The notes below the pieces were generated by a model. The model did no database searches. It worked only from the letters and a program-made list of their open reading frames with translations, and was not told where the DNA came from. This document shows, one piece after another, positions 43,089 to 51,714 of a stretch of 64,000 nucleotides of DNA (the first letter of the stretch is position 1; every line of letters starts with the position of its first letter). Source of the stretch: Thalassobacillus sp043497085. GTDB lineage: Bacteria; Bacillota; Bacilli; Bacillales; Halobacillaceae. The translations under genes and the position numbers were made by a program. The stretch lies in assembly GCA_043497085.1 (NCBI GenBank), contig JBIEKI010000010.1, one strand, 5' to 3'.

Positions 43089-46025
43089 TTAAGCGAATTC
43101 TCCTGCTATTTGGTCTGCCAATTTAATTGCACGACTTTCATTCGTTCCCTCAGCTAATTCTTTTCTGGTAGTAAATAAGAAAACCTGATGTTGCTTTGAC
43201 ATTTCATCCAGTATTTCCATCATGACACTTGTCCGGGTATGGTCAAAATGCACAAAAGCATCATCGATGAAAAACGGCAAGCGTTCCTTTTGGGAGAGAA
43301 CCGCACTTAGTGAAAGGCGTAGAGCGATATAAAGTTGGTCTGCCGTTCCCCGGGAAAGTTCGGAAGCATCAAAATTCCATCCAGAAGCAGCTTCAATCTG
43401 AAGCTTCCCTTCTTCGGGATGAAAATAAACCTGTTTATACTGGCCGTTAGTCAGTTTATCGAACCATCCGGTAGCACGCTCCAATACCTCTGGTAAGTAT
43501 GAATGCTGGTATATTTCTTTTGTCCTTGATAACAACTGATAAGCCGCCTGAAGAACAGCCCATTCTCTTGCTTCCTCACGCAGTTCATCACGCTCTGTCT
43601 GTAACTGATAGCGTTTATAGGAAAATTGCTCGGCGTCTTCCAATTGCGCCAGCCTGCTATGAATATCTGCAAGCTGTTGTCGTACGTCTTCTTGTTCGGC
43701 TTCCATCTTTTCCTGCCTCTTCTGTTGCTCTGCTTTATCCCTTTCCAACTGCTGATAATCAGGGACAGCTTCGAAGACACGGTATTCCTGTAGATCGGCT
43801 TGTTTTAAAGTGGCAGCCAACTGTTGCTGTAATTCTTTCTGCTTCTGATGATGATGTCTTGCTGTTGCTACAAAAACGGCGAGTTGAAGGAATTCCTGCT
43901 CTGTGTCCACTCCACCCTGCTCCAGCAAAACTTGTCGTTCTTTTTCATAAGGAACCATACGTGTGTGCACATGCTTTAGCTTATCTTGCAGCTCTTCCTT
44001 TTGATTCTCATACTGTTGGAGGTTCCTTTTTATTTCTTTACTCTGATCGTTTATAAAGGACAATTCAGATAATAGAGCAGAAATCTGGTTATCTTTCCAT
44101 TCCCATCCTATTTCTTTTAAAAACCTCTCTACTTGAGCGCGATAGGAACGCAGCTCCTGCTCCAAGGTATCGATTTCCTTTTTAGCTGCCTGATACTCTC
44201 TATACTTTTCTTTCAATGGCTTAAGGGCATGATAAAGTTTGAACCAATGACCGCATTCTATGTTCCTTAAAAATGGATAGTTCGTGAGGTGTCCCTGCAG
44301 TAACTGGTCTAATCGTTCCCTTCTGGAAGATAGCGTCTGCGCTTGTTCCTCTGTTTTTATTGTTTCTACAGCAAGACGCTGACGTTCCTCATGCAGCCGC
44401 TTCAACTGATACGAAGCTTCTTCATGCCGGTCGACCTTGTTTCGTATTGCCTGATATTCTTCCTGAGATAGGGAACTTCCGGTTTGATCATTTTCTGAAT
44501 CAGGCATATCAGCGGAAGATTGCTTATATATATAAAAACCGCCCAAGAGCATCAATCCTGCAAAAATAGCAATTGGAAACGAAGATAACAGCCAGGATGC
44601 CAATAACCCTGCTACCGACAAACCGGTTGTCAGTACAAACATCCTTTTAGCCTGCTGTCTGCGTTTTTCCAACATCGATGATAAAACATCACTGTCATTC
44701 CTGATCTCAAAACGCTGCTTTTGTTCATATGCCTCCAGATCAACGGTATAATCCCGGTACACTTTCTCTGACAAGAGAGTTTCTTCAAGTGCAGCATAAC
44801 GTTGCTTTGTATGTGTTTCCTTTGCTGCCAGCTGCCGTTCCTGTTCTACGAGACGTTCTCCCTCATTCTCCAGGCTCTCTTTCTGCTTGGCTGCCTGGTT
44901 CCATTCCTCTTCTAAATAGAACGGGAAATCGTAGGTGTCCAATTCGTCGAGGCTTAGATCGATAGCTAAGTCTTCTAACTCGCGGGTAAGCCTATGTTCT
45001 AATTGTCGGACTCGCTCTTTAAGGGTGTCATTGTTCCGGATTACATCCTCCACAGAAGGAATATCCCCTATCAAGGCTTCCAGCTTGTGACAGGATGCTT
45101 CCGGAAGCTGCTGTGCTTGAAGTTCATCCAGCTTCTGCTCAGTTTCTTGCAATGTTTCCGCGATCAATTGCCGTTCACTTTCCAAAGGTAGCAGCTGTTC
45201 TTTAATCGCTGCCAGTCTTTCTTTTCCATCGACAGGAAAGTTTTCGGGATACGCTTCAGATGCATTAGCGTGCTGGTGATAGGCTGTCACTAAATCCTTC
45301 ACTTGCAGTAGACGCTGCTGCTGAAATAGAACTTCCTGCACAGAAGCTTTCTTAACACGCAGCTCCTCCATCTTTTCTTGTAATTTTCGTTGCTCTTCCT
45401 TTAACTGTTGATAAGAGCCTTCTTCCTGCTCCAACTCTCGCAACTCCTTGGCTGACTGATCGATCTTATCGAGCCGTCTATTGATGAGCGGTTTCTTCCC
45501 ATGGGGTTTAAAAAGTCCAGCGATTTGCTGGTCCAGTTTCTTTTCGGTTTCCTTGATCTGTGCTGATCCGGTCAACCCTATATTGAGTAATGTCTCTCCC
45601 AAATCCTGTTGCTCCATATGATGAATATCGGTAAGGTCACTGGCTTCAAAGGAAAAAATCGCTTCATAGGAACCACGTTCCATCCCTATCAATGAGGCCA
45701 GGTAGCTCTCATCCCTTTCTTCCCCATTCGGCAGCCGACAGACGGCCGCCCCGTTATGACGATCATGGACCCGCTCAACCATCACTTTTTTTTCATCTTC
45801 CATGAGGAGTTCCATTCTTCCGCCGATCGGACCACCAGTTTTCGGCTGGAAAAATTCCCGTTGTTTCGGCGGCAATCCAAATAGCATAAATAACAAGAAC
45901 TTACGAAGTGTCGATTTTCCTGCCTCATTATCTCCAACCATAACTGGAAAATTACCGTTTTCGAGGTCAAGCTCAAAATTCTGCCATTTCCCGAAACCGT
46001 AGATATGTAAATAAGTTATCTTCAT
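43089..46025 (-). CDS. yhaN: YhaN, Rad50/SMC-like ATPase with membrane hairpin
   Basis: This is a 978-residue ATPase partnering YhaO. Walker A is GDNEAGKSTLRKF near residue 32; the C-terminal head has the signature ELSRGTADQLYIALRL and Walker B LPFFIDDAFVHFD. Between them lie long coiled coils, and near residues 460–500 two adjacent hydrophobic segments (MFVLTTGLSVAGLLASWLL and FPIAIFAGLMLLGGFYIY) that look like a transmembrane hairpin instead of the CxxC zinc hook of Rad50. This is a known feature of the YhaN family as I recall it. It starts 13 bases after yhaO. Confidence 0.92.
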   Translation of the reverse strand: MKITYLHIYGFGKWQNFELDLENGNFPVMVGDNEAGKSTLRKFLLFMLFGLPPKQREFFQPKTGGPIGGRMELLMEDEKKVMVERVHDRHNGAAVCRLPNGEERDESYLASLIGMERGSYEAIFSFEASDLTDIHHMEQQDLGETLLNIGLTGSAQIKETEKKLDQQIAGLFKPHGKKPLINRRLDKIDQSAKELRELEQEEGSYQQLKEEQRKLQEKMEELRVKKASVQEVLFQQQRLLQVKDLVTAYHQHANASEAYPENFPVDGKERLAAIKEQLLPLESERQLIAETLQETEQKLDELQAQQLPEASCHKLEALIGDIPSVEDVIRNNDTLKERVRQLEHRLTRELEDLAIDLSLDELDTYDFPFYLEEEWNQAAKQKESLENEGERLVEQERQLAAKETHTKQRYAALEETLLSEKVYRDYTVDLEAYEQKQRFEIRNDSDVLSSMLEKRRQQAKRMFVLTTGLSVAGLLASWLLSSFPIAIFAGLMLLGGFYIYKQSSADMPDSENDQTGSSLSQEEYQAIRNKVDRHEEASYQLKRLHEERQRLAVETIKTEEQAQTLSSRRERLDQLLQGHLTNYPFLRNIECGHWFKLYHALKPLKEKYREYQAAKKEIDTLEQELRSYRAQVERFLKEIGWEWKDNQISALLSELSFINDQSKEIKRNLQQYENQKEELQDKLKHVHTRMVPYEKERQVLLEQGGVDTEQEFLQLAVFVATARHHHQKQKELQQQLAATLKQADLQEYRVFEAVPDYQQLERDKAEQQKRQEKMEAEQEDVRQQLADIHSRLAQLEDAEQFSYKRYQLQTERDELREEAREWAVLQAAYQLLSRTKEIYQHSYLPEVLERATGWFDKLTNGQYKQVYFHPEEGKLQIEAASGWNFDASELSRGTADQLYIALRLSLSAVLSQKERLPFFIDDAFVHFDHTRTSVMMEILDEMSKQHQVFLFTTRKELAEGTNESRAIKLADQIAGEFA

Positions 46026-46038
46026 TAGTACCCTCCTC

Positions 46039-47259
46039 TCATTTCAGCAATTCCATCAACACTAAATCCTTCGCTTCTTTCAACACTTGCTTTTTTTCAT
46101 CATCTGACATCTTGTCAAGATACTTTCTAGCAGTACGGTGACGGTATAAGGGCTTCAACCAATTTTCCATATCATCTGCCGCTTCATATTGCCGTAGTAC
46201 TTCTCCGACAAAATGCTTCTCCTGCTTCAATTCTTCCTCATTCCAGGAAGGCATTACATCAAACGTTATATCCCGGATCCATAACCACTGGCTTTCTGCC
46301 TGTTCTTGCTCATTAAGCCACTCGAGCAATGCCGCTATGTCATTTTTATTATGCCAGAGGGCTGCCAGTTCCTCACCGCCGGTTAGATGGATATGGATAA
46401 TAGCTGGACCTGTAGGACGCCATTGATCCTTTTTTGCTGAAAGAAACTTTTCCAATTCATCGAAGCCGTCTGCTTCTGTTTCAAGCGTAATGTTATAAAA
46501 TTGAAACGTATGTAATGGCAGGAACGTCAAGGTTGTGCTGGCAAGGTCCATCTCCACTAAGTAACAGCCTTTCTCGCCCGTTTCTTTGATGGAACGACCC
46601 TGGATATTCCCGGGGTAAATGATGTAGGGAGATTCCGATAAAATTTCACGCTTATGGATATGCCCGAGTGCCCAGTAATCCATATCCTTCTCTTGCAGTT
46701 CTCCCACACGGAAAGGAGCATATACATCATGATCGGTATTTGTTTCGATACTTCCGTGCAGCATTGCGATATGATATTTTCCTTCGTCTATACGTTGGAA
46801 CTCTGCTGCTTTTCTCTCTTTCACGGCCCGGTGATGATAACTGAAGCCATAAACAACAGCTGCCGGCTCACCATTTTTATAAAAAAACTGATTGGTCACA
46901 TGTGGCTCCGTGAACAGATGGACATTATCCGGGTATTCAACCGGGTGAAAAACTGCTGATAAATAATCATGATTCCCATGGCTGATAAATACTTCGATGC
47001 CATGCTCGTCAAGCTTCTGAAAGGCATCACGCAGTCTGATTTGTGCCTTCAGGCTTCTTATTTCATGATCGAATAAGTCTCCTGCTATCAGGATAAAGTC
47101 TACCTGGTGGACGATGGCCTGCTCTACTAGTGACTGCAAGGCGGTAAACGTACTATCCCTTATTTGCTGTTCTATCATGGATGGAAGTTCTCCTATTCCC
47201 TTGAATGGACTGTCGATGTGCAAATCGGCACAATGAAGGAATTTGATTTGATCGGTCAT
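46039..47259 (-). CDS. yhaO: YhaO, SbcD/Mre11-like exonuclease
   Basis: This 406-residue calcineurin-like phosphoesterase of the Mre11/SbcD type has metal-site motifs HCADLHIDSPF, LIAGDLFDHE, ISHGNHDYLS, AMLHGSIETN and WALGHIHKRE, all intact. With YhaN it forms a predicted end-processing complex parallel to SbcCD. The C-terminal part has the helical capping domain. The ATG follows GAGAAG-rich sequence. It is the first gene of yhaO-yhaN. Confidence 0.93.
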   Translation of the reverse strand: MTDQIKFLHCADLHIDSPFKGIGELPSMIEQQIRDSTFTALQSLVEQAIVHQVDFILIAGDLFDHEIRSLKAQIRLRDAFQKLDEHGIEVFISHGNHDYLSAVFHPVEYPDNVHLFTEPHVTNQFFYKNGEPAAVVYGFSYHHRAVKERKAAEFQRIDEGKYHIAMLHGSIETNTDHDVYAPFRVGELQEKDMDYWALGHIHKREILSESPYIIYPGNIQGRSIKETGEKGCYLVEMDLASTTLTFLPLHTFQFYNITLETEADGFDELEKFLSAKKDQWRPTGPAIIHIHLTGGEELAALWHNKNDIAALLEWLNEQEQAESQWLWIRDITFDVMPSWNEEELKQEKHFVGEVLRQYEAADDMENWLKPLYRHRTARKYLDKMSDDEKKQVLKEAKDLVLMELLK

Positions 47260-47377
47260 ACGCTCTTCTCCTTCTCCCTATTTTCTTTCATTGTAGCAAA
47301 GCAAAAAAACGAATGCACGTTCGATAGCAATTTTTCTGAAAGATGGGAAATGCTAAGTCTAAGGAGGTGCCTGGACG

Positions 47378-47530
47378 ATGCCAAAACAAAAGAAAAATCC
47401 ATCGGAACGAGCGAAAAGCGCGGCCAGCGTCAAAGGAAAGAAAAACCAGGGTCCTGTCGACCCATTCGTGGACGAACCGGAACATCAGACGACTAATATG
47501 CAATACGGCAAAAAGAACATGGGAGAATGA
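47378..47530 (+). CDS. Small basic hydrophilic protein (50 aa)
   Basis: The frame encodes MPKQKKNPSERAKSAASVKG and continues with KKNQGPVDPFVDEPEHQTT to a Met/Gly/Lys-rich end. AAGGAGGTG lies nine bases before the ATG and a terminator follows, so it is probably a real gene. It is lysine-rich and low in hydrophobic residues, like minor small acid-soluble spore proteins, but I cannot match it to one. Confidence 0.6.
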   Translation: MPKQKKNPSERAKSAASVKGKKNQGPVDPFVDEPEHQTTNMQYGKKNMGE

Positions 47531-47537
47531 ATATAAA

Positions 47538-47574
47538 TAACCGCAAGCAACGGAGACTCCATGCTTGCGGTTGT
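47538..47574. terminator. Hairpin between the 50-aa gene and yhaP
   Basis: AACCGCAAGCA and TGCTTGCGGTT flank a 12-base loop; it serves two convergent genes. Confidence 0.78.
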
Positions 47575-47581
47575 GTTGTAT

Positions 47582-48838
47582 TTACTCTTTTTTCGATAGC
47601 TGTATGGCTGCTTTGATATCTTTGAGTGACGATGATTTTCCATACATCAGGACACCGCCGCTGTAAATGCGCGCCCCGATAATCGCCATTATTATAATGG
47701 TTAAAATTAAAATACCGATGGATAAGCCTACTTCCCAGAAGGGGAGGTCCAGCATGCCAACCCGTAAGAACATCAGCATCGGTGTAAAGAACGGGATAAA
47801 AGACGTCACCGTTACAAACCCGGAATCCGGAGCGTTGAGACCGAACATGGCAATCATGAAAGCCGCCACAATCACCAGGGTCATCGGTGCAATCAACTGC
47901 TGTGCATCTTCAAGACGGCTTACCAGTGAACCAAGCATGGCTGCAAGCGTTGCATATAATAGATAGCCAAGAATGAAGAATACAATCAGATAAATAAATA
48001 AACTTACCTTCAAATCATCCAGCCCGAAGTATTCAAAAATACCTCCAGTCATTACATCCTGATTCATTTTTACCGCCTGGAAGCCCACCACCATGAATAA
48101 CGTAAGCTGCGTCAACCCCAGTAACGCGACACCGATGATTTTAGCAAACATCTGAGCAACTGGTGAAGCACTTGAAATCAATATTTCCATGACCCGGCTC
48201 GACTTTTCCGTGGCTACTTCCATCGCAATCATGTTTCCATACATGAGCACAGCAAAGTACATGACAAATAGCATGACGTAGACAAGTCCGCGTGCTTCGC
48301 TCAACTCTTCCTCAGTCTTGGCATTCTCCTCTAATGCAATCGTATCGAAATGGACCGGGGAGGAAATCTGCTGAAAAACGGCAGGGTCGATGTCAGCTTG
48401 ATCTGCCGCTATCATTACTTTCAACTGCTGCAAGGCATCCCTAATTTTATTGCTTAGCGTCGTGTTGGCAATCTGATTGGCATAAAACGTTGCAGACGGT
48501 ATTTCATTTTCTGCTGTAATTTCCACAAAAGCCTGATACTCCCCATCCTGGACAGCCTGCTCTGCTTCTTGTTTTGAACCGTCAAATGCTGTTAAATCAA
48601 CGGAAGCCTTCTGCATCTCCAATTGATTCTGCAGCGGATCAATTAAGCTATCTTTGTCACCGATGACCGCAACTTCCTGACTATCGTCTTCTTCACCACC
48701 AGTGAACTTCTCAGCAATTGTCTGGAAGTTTGCCAGACCAATAATCAATAACAGCGTCACACCGGTAGTGATCAGAAACGACTTTGATTTCAATCGATTC
48801 ATATACGTATGGGACAACATAATCCAAAATTTATTCAT
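47582..48838 (-). CDS. yhaP: ABC-2 type permease YhaP
   Basis: This 418-residue membrane subunit of a NatB-like exporter has one N-terminal helix (about residues 22–42), a large extracytoplasmic domain to about residue 170, and then about five helices, including LVYVMLFVMYFAVLMYGNMI and SRVMEILISSASPVAQMFAK. The ATG at 48838 is preferred: AGGTG is seven bases upstream and the start overlaps the yhaQ stop by eight bases. It pairs with the ATPase YhaQ; sodium or antibiotic export is the usual guess for this family. Confidence 0.9.
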   Translation of the reverse strand: MNKFWIMLSHTYMNRLKSKSFLITTGVTLLLIIGLANFQTIAEKFTGGEEDDSQEVAVIGDKDSLIDPLQNQLEMQKASVDLTAFDGSKQEAEQAVQDGEYQAFVEITAENEIPSATFYANQIANTTLSNKIRDALQQLKVMIAADQADIDPAVFQQISSPVHFDTIALEENAKTEEELSEARGLVYVMLFVMYFAVLMYGNMIAMEVATEKSSRVMEILISSASPVAQMFAKIIGVALLGLTQLTLFMVVGFQAVKMNQDVMTGGIFEYFGLDDLKVSLFIYLIVFFILGYLLYATLAAMLGSLVSRLEDAQQLIAPMTLVIVAAFMIAMFGLNAPDSGFVTVTSFIPFFTPMLMFLRVGMLDLPFWEVGLSIGILILTIIIMAIIGARIYSGGVLMYGKSSSLKDIKAAIQLSKKE

Positions 48839-49730
48839 AAGAAGCACCTACTTTTTCGATGAAAATGTCGTTTAAGGACGGCTCTTCTAAATCAAACAGA
48901 CGGACGAAACCTTTTCCATGGAGGGTATCGAATACACGCTGGGCTACAGACTCATTTTCAATTTGCAGCTCACAACCTTCTCCCGTCCGCTTGTATTTCA
49001 CGACCCCCGGTATTTCTTGTACATGTGTCAAATCGAAATCCGCATGGATACGCAGATTTTTCTTGCCGAACGATCGTTTGATTTCTTTCAGTTTGCCTTG
49101 CACTACTGGCCGCCCTTTTTGTAAAATGCACAAGTGCTCGCATAGTTCCTCGACATGCTCCATCCGGTGAGAAGAAAAGACGATGGTGGTGCCCTGCTCT
49201 TTCAAATCGATGACTGCCTTTTTCAATTGCTCGACATTGACCGGGTCCAGCCCCGAAAACGGTTCATCTAAAATCAACAGTTCCGGTTTATGTATGACAG
49301 CGGAAATAAACTGGATCTTCTGCTGGTTTCCTTTAGACAATTCCTCGACTTTTTTCTCTTTATATTCAGGTATGTTGAAGCGATCAAGCCAACTGTCCAG
49401 CTGCCCAAGTGCTGACTTTTTCTCCATACCTCTCAACCTGGCTAAGTAGACAAGCTGGTCTTTCACCTTCAGTTTCGGGTACAGCCCACGCTCTTCCGGC
49501 AGATAGCCGATAAGATGGCTTTTCTCATAGCTGATCGTCTCATTGTTCCAGGAAATAGATCCTCCTGACGGGTCAAGGAGGCCAAGAATCATCCGAAAGG
49601 TCGTCGTCTTGCCAGCACCATTCCCTCCTAAAAATCCAAACATCTCTTTTTCTGGTATCGTAAGGGACAAATGATCGACTGCTACTTCACCGCCGAACCG
49701 TTTTGTCACTTGATGCAATTGTAATGCCAT
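48831..49730 (-). CDS. yhaQ: ABC transporter ATPase YhaQ
   Basis: This 299-residue ATPase has Walker A GGNGAGKTTT, the signature ELSKGNQQKIQFISAVIH and Walker B LLILDEPFSGLDPV, and a C-terminal DUF4162-type extension ending in DIFIEKVGASYE, as in NatA. The ATG at 49730 follows AGGGGGAAC; an in-frame start seven codons earlier has none. It is the first gene of yhaQ-yhaP. Confidence 0.92.
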   Translation of the reverse strand: MALQLHQVTKRFGGEVAVDHLSLTIPEKEMFGFLGGNGAGKTTTFRMILGLLDPSGGSISWNNETISYEKSHLIGYLPEERGLYPKLKVKDQLVYLARLRGMEKKSALGQLDSWLDRFNIPEYKEKKVEELSKGNQQKIQFISAVIHKPELLILDEPFSGLDPVNVEQLKKAVIDLKEQGTTIVFSSHRMEHVEELCEHLCILQKGRPVVQGKLKEIKRSFGKKNLRIHADFDLTHVQEIPGVVKYKRTGEGCELQIENESVAQRVFDTLHGKGFVRLFDLEEPSLNDIFIEKVGASYE

Positions 49731-49913
49731 AACTGTTCCCCCTTTTTTCACTTCTTAATTATACGCTGTTACCAGGCAAATAGTTTCAATTATATCTATT
49801 ATTTTTTAAAAGACTCTTTTCAGGGAAATAAAAAATAAATTAGCAACAAGCAGGATTTTCTGCTATTCATATTTAATTGTAGAAAGTGGGAAAATTTTAG
49901 GAGGGGTTAAACT

Positions 49914-50099
49914 ATGAAAGCCTACGCACTGACTGTCTTTGCCAAAGATGGCGAGAAATTATTGGATGAAAACTTTGAAGCTGCCGATGATAACGATGCG
50001 AAACAAATCGGCCAGAATAAATTACAAGAACATGGCTACGAAGAACATACCCATCGCTGTGTTGCACCAGAAGGCCACCTGGTTCTATTCCATAGGTAG
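49914..50099 (+). CDS. yhzD: YhzD-like protein
   Basis: This 61-residue soluble protein, MKAYALTVFAKDGEKLLDEN followed by AADDNDAKQIGQNKL and ending in THRCVAPEGHLVLFHR, matches the YhzD family in length and in its terminal block. The function is unknown. AGGAGGGG lies before the ATG and a strong terminator follows. It sits between yhaQ and yhaR, as expected. Confidence 0.85.
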   Translation: MKAYALTVFAKDGEKLLDENFEAADDNDAKQIGQNKLQEHGYEEHTHRCVAPEGHLVLFHR

Positions 50100-50108
50100 G
50101 TAAAACAA

Positions 50109-50151
50109 AAGCAGGCTCAATTCGGTTTTCCGCGATTGAGCCTGCTTTTTT
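50109..50151 (+). terminator. Terminator after yhzD
   Basis: AAAGCAGGCTCAAT and ATTGAGCCTGCTTT form a 14-bp stem and end in TTTT. Confidence 0.92.
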
Positions 50152-50203
50152 AATGGCAAGGTGCTTATTGGTTGGCTAGCTTCAATCATGTCATAGGCAA
50201 CCT

Positions 50204-50292
50204 GTGTTGTGGAAGAAAGGGAAACTTCCTCCATCCGTTTTGCTTATGCGTGTCGTATCTTTCGAAGCGATTGCCCTTTTCTTATTATTTTC
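50204..50292. repeat. Truncated, diverged cassette C overlapping the yhaR stop (copy 6)
   Basis: GGAAGAAAGGGAAACTTCC, then TTTTGCTTATGCGTGTCGT, then GAAGCGATTGC…TTATTATTTTCC follow the second half of cassette C in order, with more differences than the two complete copies. It lies outside any type A or B core and ends at the 3' end of yhaR. Confidence 0.6.
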
Positions 50293-51055
50293 CGGTGAAC
50301 TCAGGTTTCCTTTTTTCCATAAATGCTTTGACACCTTCCTGGTGGTCACTCGTCTGACGCAGTTTCCACTGGGCTTTTCTTTCTTCTTCAAGATATTTCT
50401 TCAACTTTTCCAGTCCATATTGATGGTACAGCTGTTTCGTAGCAATCATCGACTGAAGCGGTCTGTGGCTCCATTCTTCCGCTAGCGCTTTTGTTTCTGC
50501 TTGCACGTTTTCATCTGCTACCTGGTCGACAAGATGATAGTCATAAGCCTTTTTCGCATATAACTCTTCCCCATTCCATGCGAACTGCTTCGCGCGGTGC
50601 GTGCCCAGCCGTTCCTGAAGCCAGAAGTGTCCGCCGCCATCCGGAAAAAGTCCGATCCCGATGAAATTCATGGAGAAACGTGCCTCTGGATCGGCGATGA
50701 TGTAATCAGCCGCAAGAGCAATACTTAACCCTAAGCCCACAGCCGGACCGTGAACGGAAGAAATCACTACTTTTGGCATCGTGTATAGTTTAGTAACGAT
50801 AGTTTCGATATTCCCCATCACTTCATTGAATTTGGCCTCATCACTTACTTCCGTCATCATTGTGACGTCGCCTCCTGCACAGAAACCATCTCCTTTTCCA
50901 GAAACTACAACAATTTGTGCATCGGATGCCTCTACCTTCTCCAGCGTTGTTACGAATTCCTCGAGCATTTCTACATGCAGTGCATTATAGCGTTCACCAC
51001 GAGCAAGTTTAAGCTCGATGATATTATCTTTATTTTCTAATTCAAAATAGTTCAT
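50285..51055 (-). CDS. yhaR: Enoyl-CoA hydratase family protein YhaR
   Basis: This 256-residue crotonase-fold protein has the oxyanion-hole segments VVVSGKGDGFCAGGDVTMM and VHGPAVGLGLSIALAADYI and the catalytic-type FIGIGLFPDGGGHFWLQERLG. The position usually occupied by the second catalytic glutamate reads PDGGGH, so classical hydratase activity is not certain. It ends with the regular KAFMEKRKPEF block. It is placed between yhzD and yheA; the B. subtilis counterpart is yhaR. Confidence 0.87.
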   Translation of the reverse strand: MNYFELENKDNIIELKLARGERYNALHVEMLEEFVTTLEKVEASDAQIVVVSGKGDGFCAGGDVTMMTEVSDEAKFNEVMGNIETIVTKLYTMPKVVISSVHGPAVGLGLSIALAADYIIADPEARFSMNFIGIGLFPDGGGHFWLQERLGTHRAKQFAWNGEELYAKKAYDYHLVDQVADENVQAETKALAEEWSHRPLQSMIATKQLYHQYGLEKLKKYLEEERKAQWKLRQTSDHQEGVKAFMEKRKPEFTGK

Positions 51056-51189
51056 AACGATCTCCCTTCATAATAAAACGCTTCCATTTCTTTTTCGCTA
51101 TCTCATTTACAAAATCCTGCCAGTTTCGACAAAATGTTGAATAGGACTCTCACGAAACACCACCAACAACATTTAATAGAGCCTAAATA

Positions 51190-51252
51190 AAAAAAGTAGT
51201 TCAATCAGGGAGCGCAAAATGTTTTTTGCACTCCGAAACTGAACTACCTTAC
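51190..51252 (-). terminator. Terminator after yheA
   Basis: GTAGTTCA…GGGAGCGCAAAA and TTTTGCACTCCG…TGAACTAC pair with internal mismatches; leftward readout ends in TTTTTTT. Confidence 0.8.
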
Positions 51253-51271
51253 TAGGATTTAACCCTTTATA

Positions 51272-51625
51272 TTACTGTTCTTCTGGTGTACCGTAAAGCT
51301 CTTCTAGAGGCTTTGTGATGATACGGCTCACGTCGTTGATTACCGTGTTCAACTGCTGTTCTTTTTCCATAAGTTTAGAAATCACTTCGTGCTGCTGTAC
51401 AAGCTGTACTACTTGCTGTGCCTGCTGCACTTCTTCTTCTGTGATTTCTTCCCCTTGCATTTGTTTTTGCTGCAAGTTGATTTGTGTTTCACGGAAGTTA
51501 TCGAACATTTTCTTCGCTGCTTCGTCAGCCATTACTGCTTCGTATGCTTCTTTCAATCCTTGGAATTCATCGCTATTACGAATCGCTTTCTCTAAGTCAT
51601 ACGCGTTATCATAGATATTTGCCAT
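51272..51625 (-). CDS. yheA: YlbF/YmcA-family protein YheA
   Basis: This 117-residue, fully helical protein of the YheA/UPF0342 family is related to YlbF and YmcA. It starts MANIYDNAYDLEKAIRNSDE and has a Gln/Glu-rich central helix. The ATG at 51625 follows AGGAGG and gives the family length; the longer frame reads back into sequence upstream without a ribosome-binding site. The role is unknown; YlbF and YmcA act in RNase Y control. Confidence 0.9.
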   Translation of the reverse strand: MANIYDNAYDLEKAIRNSDEFQGLKEAYEAVMADEAAKKMFDNFRETQINLQQKQMQGEEITEEEVQQAQQVVQLVQQHEVISKLMEKEQQLNTVINDVSRIITKPLEELYGTPEEQ

Positions 51626-51714
51626 TGTTTTAAAAAACCTCCTGTATAATTCACTTACTTTGATTCCTTCCCCACTATAACAAACGTAAACGGATGTGTA
51701 TAGGAATAGAGACA

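Noticed and set aside
43499..44056. 185-codon plus-strand frame opposite yhaN
   Set aside because: Antisense shadow of a conserved coiled-coil protein; no start signal.
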